Positions 1-8,323 of a stretch of DNA of 64,000 bases are shown piece by piece. The stretch comes from Muribaculaceae bacterium (lineage in GTDB: Bacteria; Bacteroidota; Bacteroidia; Bacteroidales; Muribaculaceae). The stretch lies in assembly GCA_009775225.1 (NCBI GenBank), contig VSPE01000001.1:62001-126000 (forward strand), read 5' to 3'. The notes under the pieces are model-generated. The model worked only from the letters and a program-made list of their open reading frames with translations. It did not search any database and was not told where the DNA came from. The translations under genes were made by a program, and so were the position numbers. Within the stretch, counting starts at the first letter, position 1, and each line of letters begins with the position of its first letter.

Positions 1-1
1 A

Positions 2-730
2 AAGACCGACCGCGGCCATGTAGCGCTTTATAATGCTGCCGATGCCATGATATTTGTGTCGGAGACGGCGCTGATGGCATTCATGTCCACTTCGCCGGCT
101 GTCGACAGGAGCCGTTTATTTGTGGTGCCTCCCGCTGTTGCCGCCGGTGCGCCGGAGTGTGCCGAGAGCCGTAGCGACGGCGAATTCCGTATAGTGTTTG
201 TGGGCAGACTTCATCCAGAAAAAGGTATCGACAAGCTCCTGGAGGCTTTCGTGGGGCTCCCCGATTTTGCCATGCTGCATATAGTAGGCTCGGGAACTCC
301 GCGCTACGAGGAAGAGTACCGCCGCATGGCTTTCACCCTCGGCATCTCCGGACGTGTGGTGTGGCACGGCCATGTCGCCGACCCTCTGCCCCTCATGGCT
401 TCGGCGCATGTTGGCGTGCTGCCTTCGGTGCAGCCTGAATCGTTTGGCCTCGCCGTGCTCGAGTTCATGCAGTGCGGAGTGCCTGTGGTTGCAAGTTCCG
501 GTGGCGGCCCCGCCGAAATCATTGCCGACGGCACCGATGGTATTCTTGTTCCGCCTGACGATGCCGCCGAACTGCACAAAGCTTTGTCGCGCCTGTGCGC
601 GTCGCCGGCAGAATGTGCCGCTATGGGGGCCAATGCCGCGCGAAAGGCCGCCGGAAAATATTCATACCCGCGGTTTGCCGACAGGATACTCGAAATATAC
701 GGTCGGGATACCGATGTCACCTCGGGCTGA
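2..730 (+). CDS. Glycosyltransferase family 4 (5' end outside window)
   Basis: Retaining glycosyltransferase of the GT4/GT-B class, moving a sugar from a nucleotide sugar to an acceptor, probably in surface polysaccharide or lipid glycosylation. The frame is open from base 2, so the gene starts upstream of the window; the ATG at 47 is internal because the residues before it (ending ALYNAADA) continue the fold. What is visible is the end of the N-terminal domain and the C-terminal domain: the phosphate-binding stretch FVGRLHPEKGIDKLLEAF and the EX7E motif ESFGLAVLE, followed by GVPVVASSGGGPAEI. The acceptor cannot be read from sequence. It is followed by the remnant of a secreted protein, not by another sugar gene. 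Confidence 0.88.
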   Translation, partial: KTDRGHVALYNAADAMIFVSETALMAFMSTSPAVDRSRLFVVPPAVAAGAPECAESRSDGEFRIVFVGRLHPEKGIDKLLEAFVGLPDFAMLHIVGSGTPRYEEEYRRMAFTLGISGRVVWHGHVADPLPLMASAHVGVLPSVQPESFGLAVLEFMQCGVPVVASSGGGPAEIIADGTDGILVPPDDAAELHKALSRLCASPAECAAMGANAARKAAGKYSYPRFADRILEIYGRDTDVTSG

Positions 731-746
731 CTGCCGTAGAAACTAA

Positions 747-1787
747 GATGTTAAAACAGATTATTCTGTTGCGGGAGGGGGCGCTCCGTTGATTTATGAC
801 TCTGATAGCTGGAACTTTGGCAATCCGAAAGGTCTGTTCTCTATACGCTTCCCCGGTTTTAGAGATTATACCATCAGCCTCGTGTCCGAGTTTAACGGTG
901 TCTCTGTGTCGGAAGTCGGAGACGATGTGGCCAAAATACGATACGCGGCAGTAGAACGCGGCACAATGACGGATGCTCAGGTTCTTTATGCAATCGAAGA
1001 CGGTACAATCACTGTAATGGATGCCGAGCCGGTAGACGGAGCCCTCGATTTGTCGAACTTCGCTATAGAGCCGTTCGCACACTATCTGGTAGTCGCTGTA
1101 TCTGTGGATGCCGACGGTTCAATTCAAAAAAGCGCCTCTGCAGAGTTTTATGCCGAACCCGAATATACTTATTCAGGTGAAGGCATCCTTACCGACGCGT
1201 TTATGCAGCTTTTCAACAATTGTACCGAAGAACATCTTGTGCCTCGTAGTGTAGAGGTCTATACTTCAGCGCAGACCCCGGATGTCGTATATGTGAAAGA
1301 GCCTCATCCCGACCTTGCACACCTCGGCTATCTCGCCAGCCGCTACATGCCAATCAATATCTCCAACCCCGACCGAGTGTATATCCCCGGCCGCTGCTAC
1401 GGCTTCCCGGTGTTCAACAACAGCTCGACGCTCGGCTACTTCCAGACATTTTCCGAGGTTCTGCGTTCCCATGGCTGGGCCGACGATAATATCGCAGCCC
1501 AAGGCTACTTCGGCACTCTGCGCGAAGGAATCGTCGTCATTCCCTATACAGCAATAAGCATAGAGGATATAATATTTACGCCGGCAGAAGGAGCAAACTA
1601 TAACGCCGCCCTCGAGCTTAAGTTGCCGCCGTCGATTACAAGTGTAGAGTCGGTAGAGGTAAACAACGATGCACAGAACGCTCCTGCCGAATATTTCGAC
1701 CTCGGCGGACGGCGCGTCATGAACCCCTCGACAGGCATTTATATAGTGCGTCGCGGCTCTTCAGTGACAAAAGAAGCTGTGAGATAA
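747..1787 (+). pseudogene. Orphan C-terminal fragment of a secreted protein with a type IX-like sorting end
   Basis: An open frame of about 346 codons with no ATG near its beginning; the in-frame stop upstream is at 744-746 and the first possible start is TTG at 789. No signal peptide or lipobox is present, yet the C-terminus (EYFDLGGRRV, then GIYIVRRGS and TKEAVR) is the type A sorting end of proteins exported by the Bacteroidetes type IX system. The body looks like beta-rich extracellular sequence of unknown family. A second frame opens with ATG at 748 (MLKQIILL) and ends at 792 close to the G-rich tract at 771-780, so a frameshift at that tract is an alternative to plain 5' truncation. Probably a decayed gene; a rare-start intact gene is less likely. 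Confidence 0.55.
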
Positions 1788-1818
1788 ACACTCGCTAATT
1801 AAAATCTTCGTTAAAAAC

Positions 1819-1849
1819 TTTGCAGATTTGCCGAAAAAAGGTAACTTTG
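1819..1849 (+). promoter_or_regulatory. Bacteroidetes promoter for the DUF177-rpmF operon
   Basis: TTTG at 1819-1822, a spacer of exactly 19 bp, and TAACTTTG at 1842-1849 match the Bacteroidetes vegetative consensus TTTG-N19-21-TAnnTTTG. The start point would lie near 1855, about 20 nt ahead of the ATG at 1875. The -7 box is part of a perfect palindrome, AACTTTGCAAAGTT, at 1843-1856. Confidence 0.75.
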
Positions 1850-1874
1850 CAAAGTTTTTTCATGCTATGCCAAA

Positions 1875-2471
1875 ATGGGAAAGTTTACAGCATATAATCT
1901 GCCGTTGAAAAGCCTGGGTATAGGAGAGCACTCTTTCGAGTATCACCTCGACAAGCAATTCTTCGTCAATATGGAGAGCACCGATGTGCGCGACGCCGAC
2001 CTTGCGGTCTGTCTGAATGTTGTGTATAAAGGTGATTTCTATGACCTTAGCTTCAAAATATCGGGCGAGGTCATGCTTATATGCGACCGTTGTCTCGACG
2101 ACCTCCACTTCCCCATCGAAGCCGAATACCATATCGTGGTGAAGTATGGCGAAGACTACAACGATGACAACGATGAAGTTCTCGAAATTCCCGAGAGCGA
2201 CGCAAACCTCAATGTAGCCTACATGATATACGACACCGTGGTATTGGCAATCCCCATAAAGCACGTCCACCCTCTGGGCAAGTGCAACCGCCAGATGAGT
2301 GCAATGCTCAAGAAACACCGCGCTCAGGCCGGCGATGAGGATAGCGAGCTTGAAAACGAGCTCGTCGACGAAATTGACTCTATCGACGCCGGTGCCACTT
2401 GCGACGCCCCTTCCGACCCCAGGTGGGACGCCCTGCGTAAGTTCAGCTCCGACGCCAGCAACATTGAATAA
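1875..2471 (+). CDS. yceD: DUF177 (YceD-type) large-subunit rRNA accumulation protein
   Basis: DUF177/YceD family protein of 198 aa, encoded immediately before ribosomal protein L32 as in most bacteria. In other organisms members are linked to 23S rRNA accumulation. The family mark is the pair of cysteines in the central CDRCLDDL stretch (about residues 73-80), followed by the acidic region EYHIVVKYGEDY and a C-terminal acidic tail. The ATG at 1875 is the third of three closely spaced ATGs (1862, 1867, 1875) and the only one in this frame; it lies 20 nt past the predicted transcription start. rpmF follows 21 nt downstream in the same transcript. Confidence 0.9.
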   Translation: MGKFTAYNLPLKSLGIGEHSFEYHLDKQFFVNMESTDVRDADLAVCLNVVYKGDFYDLSFKISGEVMLICDRCLDDLHFPIEAEYHIVVKYGEDYNDDNDEVLEIPESDANLNVAYMIYDTVVLAIPIKHVHPLGKCNRQMSAMLKKHRAQAGDEDSELENELVDEIDSIDAGATCDAPSDPRWDALRKFSSDASNIE

Positions 2472-2492
2472 AAAATATAATTATAAAAAACA

Positions 2493-2678
2493 ATGGCACA
2501 TCCTAAACGCAAACAATCCAAGACCCGCACCGCCAAGCGTCGTACTCACGACGTGGCTGTAGCTCCCACTCTTGCCCTTTGCCCCAACTGCGGCGCATGG
2601 CACATCTATCACACCGTGTGCGGCGAATGTGGCTACTATCGCGGCAAACAGGCTATCGTTAAAGACGCTGCGCTCTAA
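2493..2678 (+). CDS. rpmF: 50S ribosomal protein L32
   Basis: L32 of 61 aa, a small zinc-ribbon protein of the large ribosomal subunit. The start MAHPKRKQSKTRTAKRR is the standard basic N-terminus, and the zinc ligands are visible as CPNC (about residues 30-33) and CGEC (about 43-46), so this is the zinc-binding (C+) form. Length is normal. It sits between the DUF177 gene and fabH; plsX, which lies between rpmF and fabH in many bacteria, is not here. A hairpin that may end transcription follows at 2711-2780. Confidence 0.97.
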   Translation: MAHPKRKQSKTRTAKRRTHDVAVAPTLALCPNCGAWHIYHTVCGECGYYRGKQAIVKDAAL

Positions 2679-2710
2679 TCGCATCGATAGCATAGTTCCC
2701 GTACGATGCT

Positions 2711-2780
2711 AAAAAAGGTCTCCTTGCGCCGCTCCACATATTGCCAAGGCATACGTGGGCGGCATGAGGGTCGCTTTTTT
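2711..2780 (+). terminator. Possible terminator between rpmF and fabH
   Basis: A run of six A plus G (2711-2717) pairs with CTTTTTT (2774-2780). Inside it GCCGCTCCACATAT (from 2728) pairs imperfectly with the arm that ends at 2763, with one bulge and a GU pair. The T run lies at the end, but the inner stem is 11 nt away from it, so termination is only probable. Confidence 0.4.
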
Positions 2781-2847
2781 ATTGCATGACACTGTCGAAA
2801 TGCCTTCTTCTCCTTACTATATTTAGCTCACCAAACACCACAGCGAT

Positions 2848-3834
2848 ATGCTAAACGCCCGTATTTCCGGTATAGCCTCATATCTTCCAGACGATATCCT
2901 CGACAACGATATGCTCTCCAAGATGGTCGACACAAACGACGAGTGGATTACCACACGTGTCGGCATCAAGAAGCGCCATATCCTCAACATGCCCGGCAAG
3001 GGCTCTTCATACCTTGGTATCAAAGCCGTAGAGAAGCTTCTCGAAAGCACCGGCCTCGCTGCCGATGATGTGGAAGTTCTCATCTGCGCAACTTCTAACC
3101 CCGACTACCGCTTCCCCTCCACAGGCTCTATCATCTGCGAAGGCGCAAAGCTCCGCAACGCTTATTCATACGACATGGAGGCTGCGTGCGCAGGCTTCAT
3201 CATCGCTCTTCAGGAAGCGCGTGCGTATGTTTGCTCAGGTCTCTACAAGAAGGTAGTGGTGGTATGTACAGAGAAAATGTCGTCGATGGTTAACTACAAA
3301 GACCGCTCCACCTGCCCCCTCTTCGGCGACGGTGCCGCTGCTGTGCTTGTAGAACCCACCGAAGAAGAAGGTATGGGTATACGCGACGCTGTGTTCCATG
3401 TCGACGGTATCGGCCGCGAGCACCTGCTCATGCGTGCCGGTGGCTCGGCTCACCCCGCCTGCCAGGAAACTCTTGACGCCGGCGACCACCTCCTCTTCCA
3501 GGACGGACGCGCCGTGTATAAGCACGCCGTGACAAACATGCTCACTTCGAGTCTCGACGTGATGAAGCGCAACAACCTCAGCGCCGACGACGTGAAGTAC
3601 CTCATTCCCCACCAGGCAAACCTCCGCATCATCGAGGCCGTGGCAGACCGCGCCGGCTTCCCCATGGATAAGGTGCTCGTAAACATCGAGCATACCGGCA
3701 ACACTTCCGCTGCCTCAATTCCTATCTGCCTCGACGAATACAAAGACCGTCTGCACAAGGGCGACAAGCTCATCCTTACTGCTTTCGGCGCAGGCTTCAC
3801 TTGGGGTGCGATGTATGTAGTGTGGGATATGTAA
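2848..3834 (+). CDS. fabH: Beta-ketoacyl-ACP synthase III
   Basis: Starts each fatty acid by condensing an acyl-CoA with malonyl-ACP. The thiolase-fold catalytic triad is complete: Cys at about residue 114 in MEAACAGF, His in PHQANLR (about 250) and Asn in GNTSAASIP (about 280). The 328 aa length and the start MLNARISGIASYLP are normal for the family. In Bacteroidales this enzyme often accepts branched primers, giving iso and anteiso lipids, but substrate choice cannot be read here. It follows rpmF by 169 bp and is closed by a terminator at 3867. Confidence 0.96.
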   Translation: MLNARISGIASYLPDDILDNDMLSKMVDTNDEWITTRVGIKKRHILNMPGKGSSYLGIKAVEKLLESTGLAADDVEVLICATSNPDYRFPSTGSIICEGAKLRNAYSYDMEAACAGFIIALQEARAYVCSGLYKKVVVVCTEKMSSMVNYKDRSTCPLFGDGAAAVLVEPTEEEGMGIRDAVFHVDGIGREHLLMRAGGSAHPACQETLDAGDHLLFQDGRAVYKHAVTNMLTSSLDVMKRNNLSADDVKYLIPHQANLRIIEAVADRAGFPMDKVLVNIEHTGNTSAASIPICLDEYKDRLHKGDKLILTAFGAGFTWGAMYVVWDM

Positions 3835-3866
3835 TACCTCCACGCCTCACTCTGAACTTTTAACGG

Positions 3867-3895
3867 AAATAGCACTTTTAAGGTGCTATTTTTGT
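3867..3895 (+). terminator. Intrinsic terminator after fabH
   Basis: Perfect 9-bp stem AAATAGCAC (3867-3875) / GTGCTATTT (3883-3891) with a 7-nt loop, running into a T-rich tail (TTTG, then TTATAT). It separates fabH from era. The same bases contain TATTTTTG (3887-3894), which also fits the -7 promoter box. Confidence 0.75.
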
Positions 3896-3925
3896 TATAT
3901 AGGCAGTAATAATTATTTGACTGAC

Positions 3926-4867
3926 ATGGACGAAAACACTAAAGGCCTCAATCCGGCCGATGAAAAAGACCTCCCCGTAGCCCCCCTCCACAAGTCGGGC
4001 TTCGTAAATATAGTAGGCAACCCCAACGTGGGCAAGTCAACGCTGATGAACGACCTCGTGGGAGAGCGTGTGAGCATCATCACCTCAAAGGCTCAGACAA
4101 CGCGCCACCGCATTATGGGCATTGTGAACACTCCCGAGTACCAGATTGTGTTCTCCGACACCCCCGGCGTGCTCAAGCCTAAATACAAGATGCAGGAAGG
4201 CATGCTTGCCTTCAGCGAAAGCGCCCTTACCGACGCCGACATACTCCTGTATGTGACCGATGTGGTGGAAGACCCTACCAAAAATGCCGACTTCCTTGCG
4301 AAAGTGGCGAAAGAAAAAATACCCGTACTGCTGGTAATCAATAAAATCGACCTCCTCAAAGGAAACGGCGAGCTGGAAGCAATCATAGCGCGCTGGCGCG
4401 AGCTGCTCCCGCAGGCCGAAATATTCCCCACCTCGGCCACCGAGCATTTCAATGTGGGCAACCTCATGAACCGCATCGTGGAGTTGCTCCCCGCCGGTGA
4501 GCCATACTTCGGTAAAGACGCTCTCACCGACAAGCCCGCGCGTTTCTTCGTCACCGAAATAATACGCGAGAAAATACTTCTCAACTACGACAAGGAAGTG
4601 CCCTATAGCACCGAAGTAATAGTAGAGAAATTCGAGGAGAAAGACAATTCCATACACATCATGGCCGTAGTGTATGTGGAGCGCGACAGCCAGAAAGGCA
4701 TCCTTATCGGCCGCCAGGGTTCCATGCTCAAGAAAGTTGGAACCGAAGCCCGAAAAGATATACAGACATTCTTCGGCAAGAGCGTATATCTCGAAATGTT
4801 TGTAAAGGTAGAGCCAAACTGGCGCAACCGCGAGAACAAACTCCGCCAATTCGGATATATTGAATAA
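3926..4867 (+). CDS. era: GTPase Era (16S rRNA processing / 30S assembly)
   Basis: Era binds the 3' end of 16S rRNA and acts in 30S maturation. G1 is GNPNVGKST, G3 DTPG, G4 NKID and the C-terminal KH domain contains IGRQGSMLKKVGTEAR (about residues 255-270) with the GxxG-type loop. The ATG at 3926 is chosen over the in-frame TTG at 3917 because it is the first ATG and gives the usual short acidic N-terminus; this yields 313 aa. The next gene, der, is a second ribosome-assembly GTPase 43 bp away with its own promoter inside the end of era. Confidence 0.95.
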   Translation: MDENTKGLNPADEKDLPVAPLHKSGFVNIVGNPNVGKSTLMNDLVGERVSIITSKAQTTRHRIMGIVNTPEYQIVFSDTPGVLKPKYKMQEGMLAFSESALTDADILLYVTDVVEDPTKNADFLAKVAKEKIPVLLVINKIDLLKGNGELEAIIARWRELLPQAEIFPTSATEHFNVGNLMNRIVELLPAGEPYFGKDALTDKPARFFVTEIIREKILLNYDKEVPYSTEVIVEKFEEKDNSIHIMAVVYVERDSQKGILIGRQGSMLKKVGTEARKDIQTFFGKSVYLEMFVKVEPNWRNRENKLRQFGYIE

Positions 4868-4881
4868 AATACGTACCTTTG
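4850..4881 (+). promoter_or_regulatory. Promoter for der
   Basis: TTCG (4850-4853), 20 bp, TACCTTTG (4874-4881): the -7 box is perfect and the -33 box has three of four bases. It overlaps the last codons of era; the start point would be near 4887, about 24 nt before the der ATG at 4911. Confidence 0.6.
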
Positions 4882-4910
4882 TGGCGTAAAACACATATAT
4901 TTAAGATACA

Positions 4911-6230
4911 ATGGGACAACTTGTAGCTATCGTAGGACGCCCCAACGTGGGTAAGTCAACGCTTTTCAACCGCCTGACTCAGACCCGCACCGCCATCACA
5001 GACCCTACGGCAGGCACTACACGCGACCGTCAGTATGGCAAGGTGGACTGGAACGGTAAAGAATTTTCAATCGTCGACACCGGCGGTTGGGTGGTTAACT
5101 CCGAGGATATTTTCGAATCGGAAATAAACAAGCAGGTAGAGCTCGCCATAGAGCAGGCCGACGAAATACTTTTTGTGGTCGATGCCATGAACGGCGTTAC
5201 CGACCTCGACGACCATGTGGCCGAAATTCTGCGCAAGTCGCGCAAACCCGTAATTCTGGTGGCCAACAAAGTCGACTCCAACGAGTGGATATACAATGTC
5301 CCCGAGTTCTACTCGCTCGGTCTCGGCGACCCCTATCCGGTGTCGGCCGTCAACGGTTACGGGACCGGCGACCTTCTCGACGAAGTGGTGAAGAAACTCC
5401 CCGAAAGAGACGAGGATGAGGAAGCTGCGCTCGAAGATATTCCGCGCTTCGCTATCGTGGGCCGACCTAACGCAGGAAAGTCCTCGCTCATCAACGCTTT
5501 TATCGGCGTGGAGCGCCATATCGTTACCGACATTGCAGGCACTACTCGCGACTCTATCTACACCCGATACAGCAAGTTCGGCTTCGACTTCTATCTGGTC
5601 GATACCGCCGGTATCCGCAAGAAGAACAAGGTAAACGAAGACATCGAGTACTACTCTGTAATACGCTCTATCCGCGCTATAGAGTCGTCCGATGTGTGTA
5701 TTCTCATGATTGACGCCACACGCGGCATCGAGGCTCAGGACGTAAACATCTTCTCCCTCATCCAGCGCAACAAGAAAGGCCTGGTGGTGGTGGTAAACAA
5801 GTGGGACCTTGTGGAAGATAAGTCAACAAAGGCTATCAAGCACTACGAAGATGCTATCCGCGAGCGCTTCGCACCATTCACCGACTTCCCCATAATCTTC
5901 ACCTCCGCCCTAACCAAGCAGCGCATTTACAAGGTGCTCGAGACCGCCGTCGAAGTGTATGCCAACCGCAAGCGCACTGTGCCTACATCGCAGCTCAACA
6001 ACACCCTGCAGGAAGACATCGCCGCTTATCCCCCGCCAAGCAACAAAGGCAAGTTTATCAAAATCAAGTATATAACCATGCTCAAGGGTGCGCAGGTGCC
6101 CTCTTTCATCTTCTTCTGCAACCTCCCGCAGTGGGTGAAGGAGCCTTACCGACGCTATCTCGAAAACAAAATCCGCGAGCACTGGGATTTCTCCGGCACG
6201 CCAATCAACGTGTTTATGCGCGAGAAGTAA
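4911..6230 (+). CDS. der: Ribosome biogenesis GTPase Der (EngA)
   Basis: Tandem-GTPase protein of 439 aa that acts in 50S subunit assembly. Domain 1 has GRPNVGKST, DTGG and NKVD; domain 2 (from about residue 180) has GRPNAGKSS, DTAGIRKK and NKWD; the C-terminal KH-like domain ends in GTPINVFMREK, the usual end of the family. Length is normal. It lies directly after era, as in other Bacteroidales, but carries its own -7 box. The next gene starts 33 bp downstream and is unrelated. Confidence 0.97.
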   Translation: MGQLVAIVGRPNVGKSTLFNRLTQTRTAITDPTAGTTRDRQYGKVDWNGKEFSIVDTGGWVVNSEDIFESEINKQVELAIEQADEILFVVDAMNGVTDLDDHVAEILRKSRKPVILVANKVDSNEWIYNVPEFYSLGLGDPYPVSAVNGYGTGDLLDEVVKKLPERDEDEEAALEDIPRFAIVGRPNAGKSSLINAFIGVERHIVTDIAGTTRDSIYTRYSKFGFDFYLVDTAGIRKKNKVNEDIEYYSVIRSIRAIESSDVCILMIDATRGIEAQDVNIFSLIQRNKKGLVVVVNKWDLVEDKSTKAIKHYEDAIRERFAPFTDFPIIFTSALTKQRIYKVLETAVEVYANRKRTVPTSQLNNTLQEDIAAYPPPSNKGKFIKIKYITMLKGAQVPSFIFFCNLPQWVKEPYRRYLENKIREHWDFSGTPINVFMREK

Positions 6231-6263
6231 AGTTTTTATAACCACATTATTACATTTTCTAAT

Positions 6264-7406
6264 ATGAAGCTCAAATGCATTATTATGGGCGCCGTGCTGC
6301 TGTGCGGTGCGGCCTCATGCTCCGAGGATGAGGCTGTCATTCTTCCCGATTATCAGGACGTTGAAGGCGAAACTGTTTCCGGTGAGACCGACGACCCCGC
6401 AAACCGTCTGGCCGGTTTCTACGTCCTCAACGAAGGCAACATGGGTGCCAACAAGGCAACTATCGACTATTTCGACTACAAAAACACCCGCTATGCCCGC
6501 AATATCTACCCATCGCGCAACCCCTCCGTCGTTATGGAGCTTGGCGACACCGGCAACGATATTGCCGTATACGGCGGCAGACTCTATATCGTCCTCACAG
6601 GCAGCCATAAGGTAGAGGTATGCGATGCCATTACCGCAGAGCGTATCGGCCAGGTCGACATCAGCAGCCCCCGCTATATCGCGTTCGACGGCAACTATGC
6701 CTATGTTACCAGCGAAGTTGGCGGCACTGGCGACAACGGCTCTGTGGTGCGCTTCAACCTTTCGACCCTAAAGACCGAAGGCTCCGTGAGCGTAGGCCTC
6801 GTCCCCGAAGAAATGGTAGTAACAGGCGGCAAGCTCTATGTGGCTAACTCGCAGAACTACGGCGTGGGCCGCTTCGACAATACCATATCGGTGATTGACC
6901 TCGCCTCTTTCTCCTTCGACGGCTCTATCACTGTGGGCGTAAACCTCCACCACCTCCGCATCGACGGCGAAGGCAATATGTGGGTAAACAGCCGCGGCAA
7001 CTACAGCGACCAGCCCGCCGACCTCTTCAAGCTCACCCGCACAGGCGATACCTTCGGCAACCCCGTGGCACTCGGCATCGACTGCACAAACTTCGCAATA
7101 AGCGGAGACAAACTCTATTATTATACAACCGTCTACGATGCCAACTGGAATGCCGCATATAGCTACGGCACTGTCGACACTGCCACATGCACTCCCGGCG
7201 CAAGCTTCATCACCGACGGTACCGAAGGCAACATCTCCACACCCTACTGCATTGCAGTACAGCCCTATACCGGCGACATCTTCATCACCGATGCAAAGAA
7301 CTATGTATCGTCGGGCAGCCTCTTCTGCTATAGCAAGGCAGGCGTTCTCAAATGGAGCGTGCGCACCGGCGACATTCCCGGTCACATCGCTTTCGTAGCA
7401 CGCTGA
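6264..7406 (+). CDS. YncE/DUF5074-type beta-propeller surface lipoprotein (BtuG-like)
   Basis: A 380 aa lipoprotein. The signal peptide ends in a lipobox (GAASC, Cys about residue 19), and the residues after it, SEDE, are acidic like the Bacteroidetes lipoprotein export signal, so surface exposure is likely. The rest is a series of short repeated blades (IAVYGGRLYIV, IAFDGNYAYVT, MVVTGGKLYVAN, FAISGDKLYYYT), a seven-bladed propeller pattern of the YncE/DUF5074 group. The best known relative in function is BtuG, which captures corrinoids for BtuB in Bacteroides; that role is inference here because no btuB or other B12 gene is adjacent. Its stop codon directly abuts the stop of the convergent radical SAM gene. 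Confidence 0.75.
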   Translation: MKLKCIIMGAVLLCGAASCSEDEAVILPDYQDVEGETVSGETDDPANRLAGFYVLNEGNMGANKATIDYFDYKNTRYARNIYPSRNPSVVMELGDTGNDIAVYGGRLYIVLTGSHKVEVCDAITAERIGQVDISSPRYIAFDGNYAYVTSEVGGTGDNGSVVRFNLSTLKTEGSVSVGLVPEEMVVTGGKLYVANSQNYGVGRFDNTISVIDLASFSFDGSITVGVNLHHLRIDGEGNMWVNSRGNYSDQPADLFKLTRTGDTFGNPVALGIDCTNFAISGDKLYYYTTVYDANWNAAYSYGTVDTATCTPGASFITDGTEGNISTPYCIAVQPYTGDIFITDAKNYVSSGSLFCYSKAGVLKWSVRTGDIPGHIAFVAR

Positions 7407-8240
7407 TTATTCCACCCACTCCGACACCTGTCGCTTCGACGGAGCATAAGGCACCGTCTGTGGGGCGCGGCAATAGCCGCAGAAAGGCACAGGATTATCG
7501 CGCAGCCGACGTATCTCGGCTGCGCTTTTTATTTCGTCGACCTTGAGGCTGTCGCCCTCGGTGTGGCTGAAGTCGGTGCCGCAAGCCTGGTTGAGATGTT
7601 CAACGCACGCGCTTATCGAGCACGGATAGAGTCGTTCGCCGAGTATCGACACGCAGCCGCGGTTAAAGCACTTGAAGTGCGCTATGCGCTTGTTTTGCGT
7701 CTTGGCGGGGTCGAGGGCAAAGCGGTAGAACGAGTCTTTCATCGAGCGGTCGCCGAACACCTCCGTGCGCACGCCCTTGGAGGCGCACAGCGCTATGGCG
7801 GCATCGTAGTCGAAGCGGATAGGGTAGCGGGTTACAGCGAGTATTATATCAAGGCGCGCCGCCGTCGCCCAAAAGGCGTCGTCGAGTCTGGGTATCATCA
7901 GACCGTTGGTGAATATATACAGATTCTGTGTGGCGAAGCTCTCTCGCAGAGCCTCCATGGCGGCGATGATGTCGGGGTAGAGCAGCGTCTCGCCCCCGAT
8001 AAGGTATACCGACTCCACATCGGTGCCGCACACCCGCCCCAGATGTGCCATGTTGCGCCGCAGCGACTCTATCGGGGCAAATTCCTTGGCTGCAAGCGGG
8101 GAGTAGTGCGTGCAGCCGCGGCAGTTCAGATTGCAGTAGTCGGTGACTACGAACTCAAGCCGCAAGGGCATCGTGCGAAGCTCGTGCAGGCGCCGTACGG
8201 CGCGAGCTATCTTGTAAAAGGGGCGGAGAATGGACTTCAT
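7407..8240 (-). CDS. Radical SAM protein with C-terminal cysteine cluster
   Basis: Radical SAM enzyme of 277 aa. The cluster motif is CNLNCRGC (C-x3-C-x2-C, about residues 36-43), followed by the GGE motif in YLIGGETLLYP. The C-terminal half has further cysteines (FKCFNRGC, YPCSISAC, and C-x2-C in FCGYCRAP), suggesting an additional SPASM-like iron-sulfur cluster. Proteins of this kind are often near polysaccharide or glycosyltransferase genes in Bacteroides, but here the neighbours are a lipoprotein and a histidine kinase, so the substrate is unknown. A -7 box lies four bases before the ATG, implying a very short or absent leader. The 3' end meets the lipoprotein stop with no gap. Confidence 0.8.
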   Translation of the reverse strand: MKSILRPFYKIARAVRRLHELRTMPLRLEFVVTDYCNLNCRGCTHYSPLAAKEFAPIESLRRNMAHLGRVCGTDVESVYLIGGETLLYPDIIAAMEALRESFATQNLYIFTNGLMIPRLDDAFWATAARLDIILAVTRYPIRFDYDAAIALCASKGVRTEVFGDRSMKDSFYRFALDPAKTQNKRIAHFKCFNRGCVSILGERLYPCSISACVEHLNQACGTDFSHTEGDSLKVDEIKSAAEIRRLRDNPVPFCGYCRAPQTVPYAPSKRQVSEWVE

Positions 8241-8244
8241 AGTG

Positions 8245-8252
8245 CAAATTTA
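8245..8252 (-). promoter_or_regulatory. -7 promoter box of the radical SAM gene
   Basis: On the minus strand TAAATTTG stands four bases before the ATG at 8240, matching TAnnTTTG. No TTTG box is found 19-21 bp upstream. The transcript would begin at or next to the start codon. Confidence 0.5.
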
Positions 8253-8295
8253 GTAAAAATAGACTTGGAAATGACCGTGTGTCGCGAAAATTGTC

Positions 8296-8303
8296 TAAAT
8301 TTG
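8296..8303 (+). promoter_or_regulatory. -7 promoter box of the histidine kinase gene
   Basis: TAAATTTG, identical to the box of the divergent gene 43 bp away, ends 20 bases before the ATG at 8324. No good -33 box is present. It supports ATG 8324, not the GTG at 8279, as the start. Confidence 0.5.
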
Positions 8304-8323
8304 TATTTCTAATAAACCTCCTG

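Noticed and set aside
3887..3894. TATTTTTG as a promoter for era
   Set aside because: It is part of the fabH terminator stem and tail, and no -33 box lies at the correct distance, so it was not listed as a promoter.
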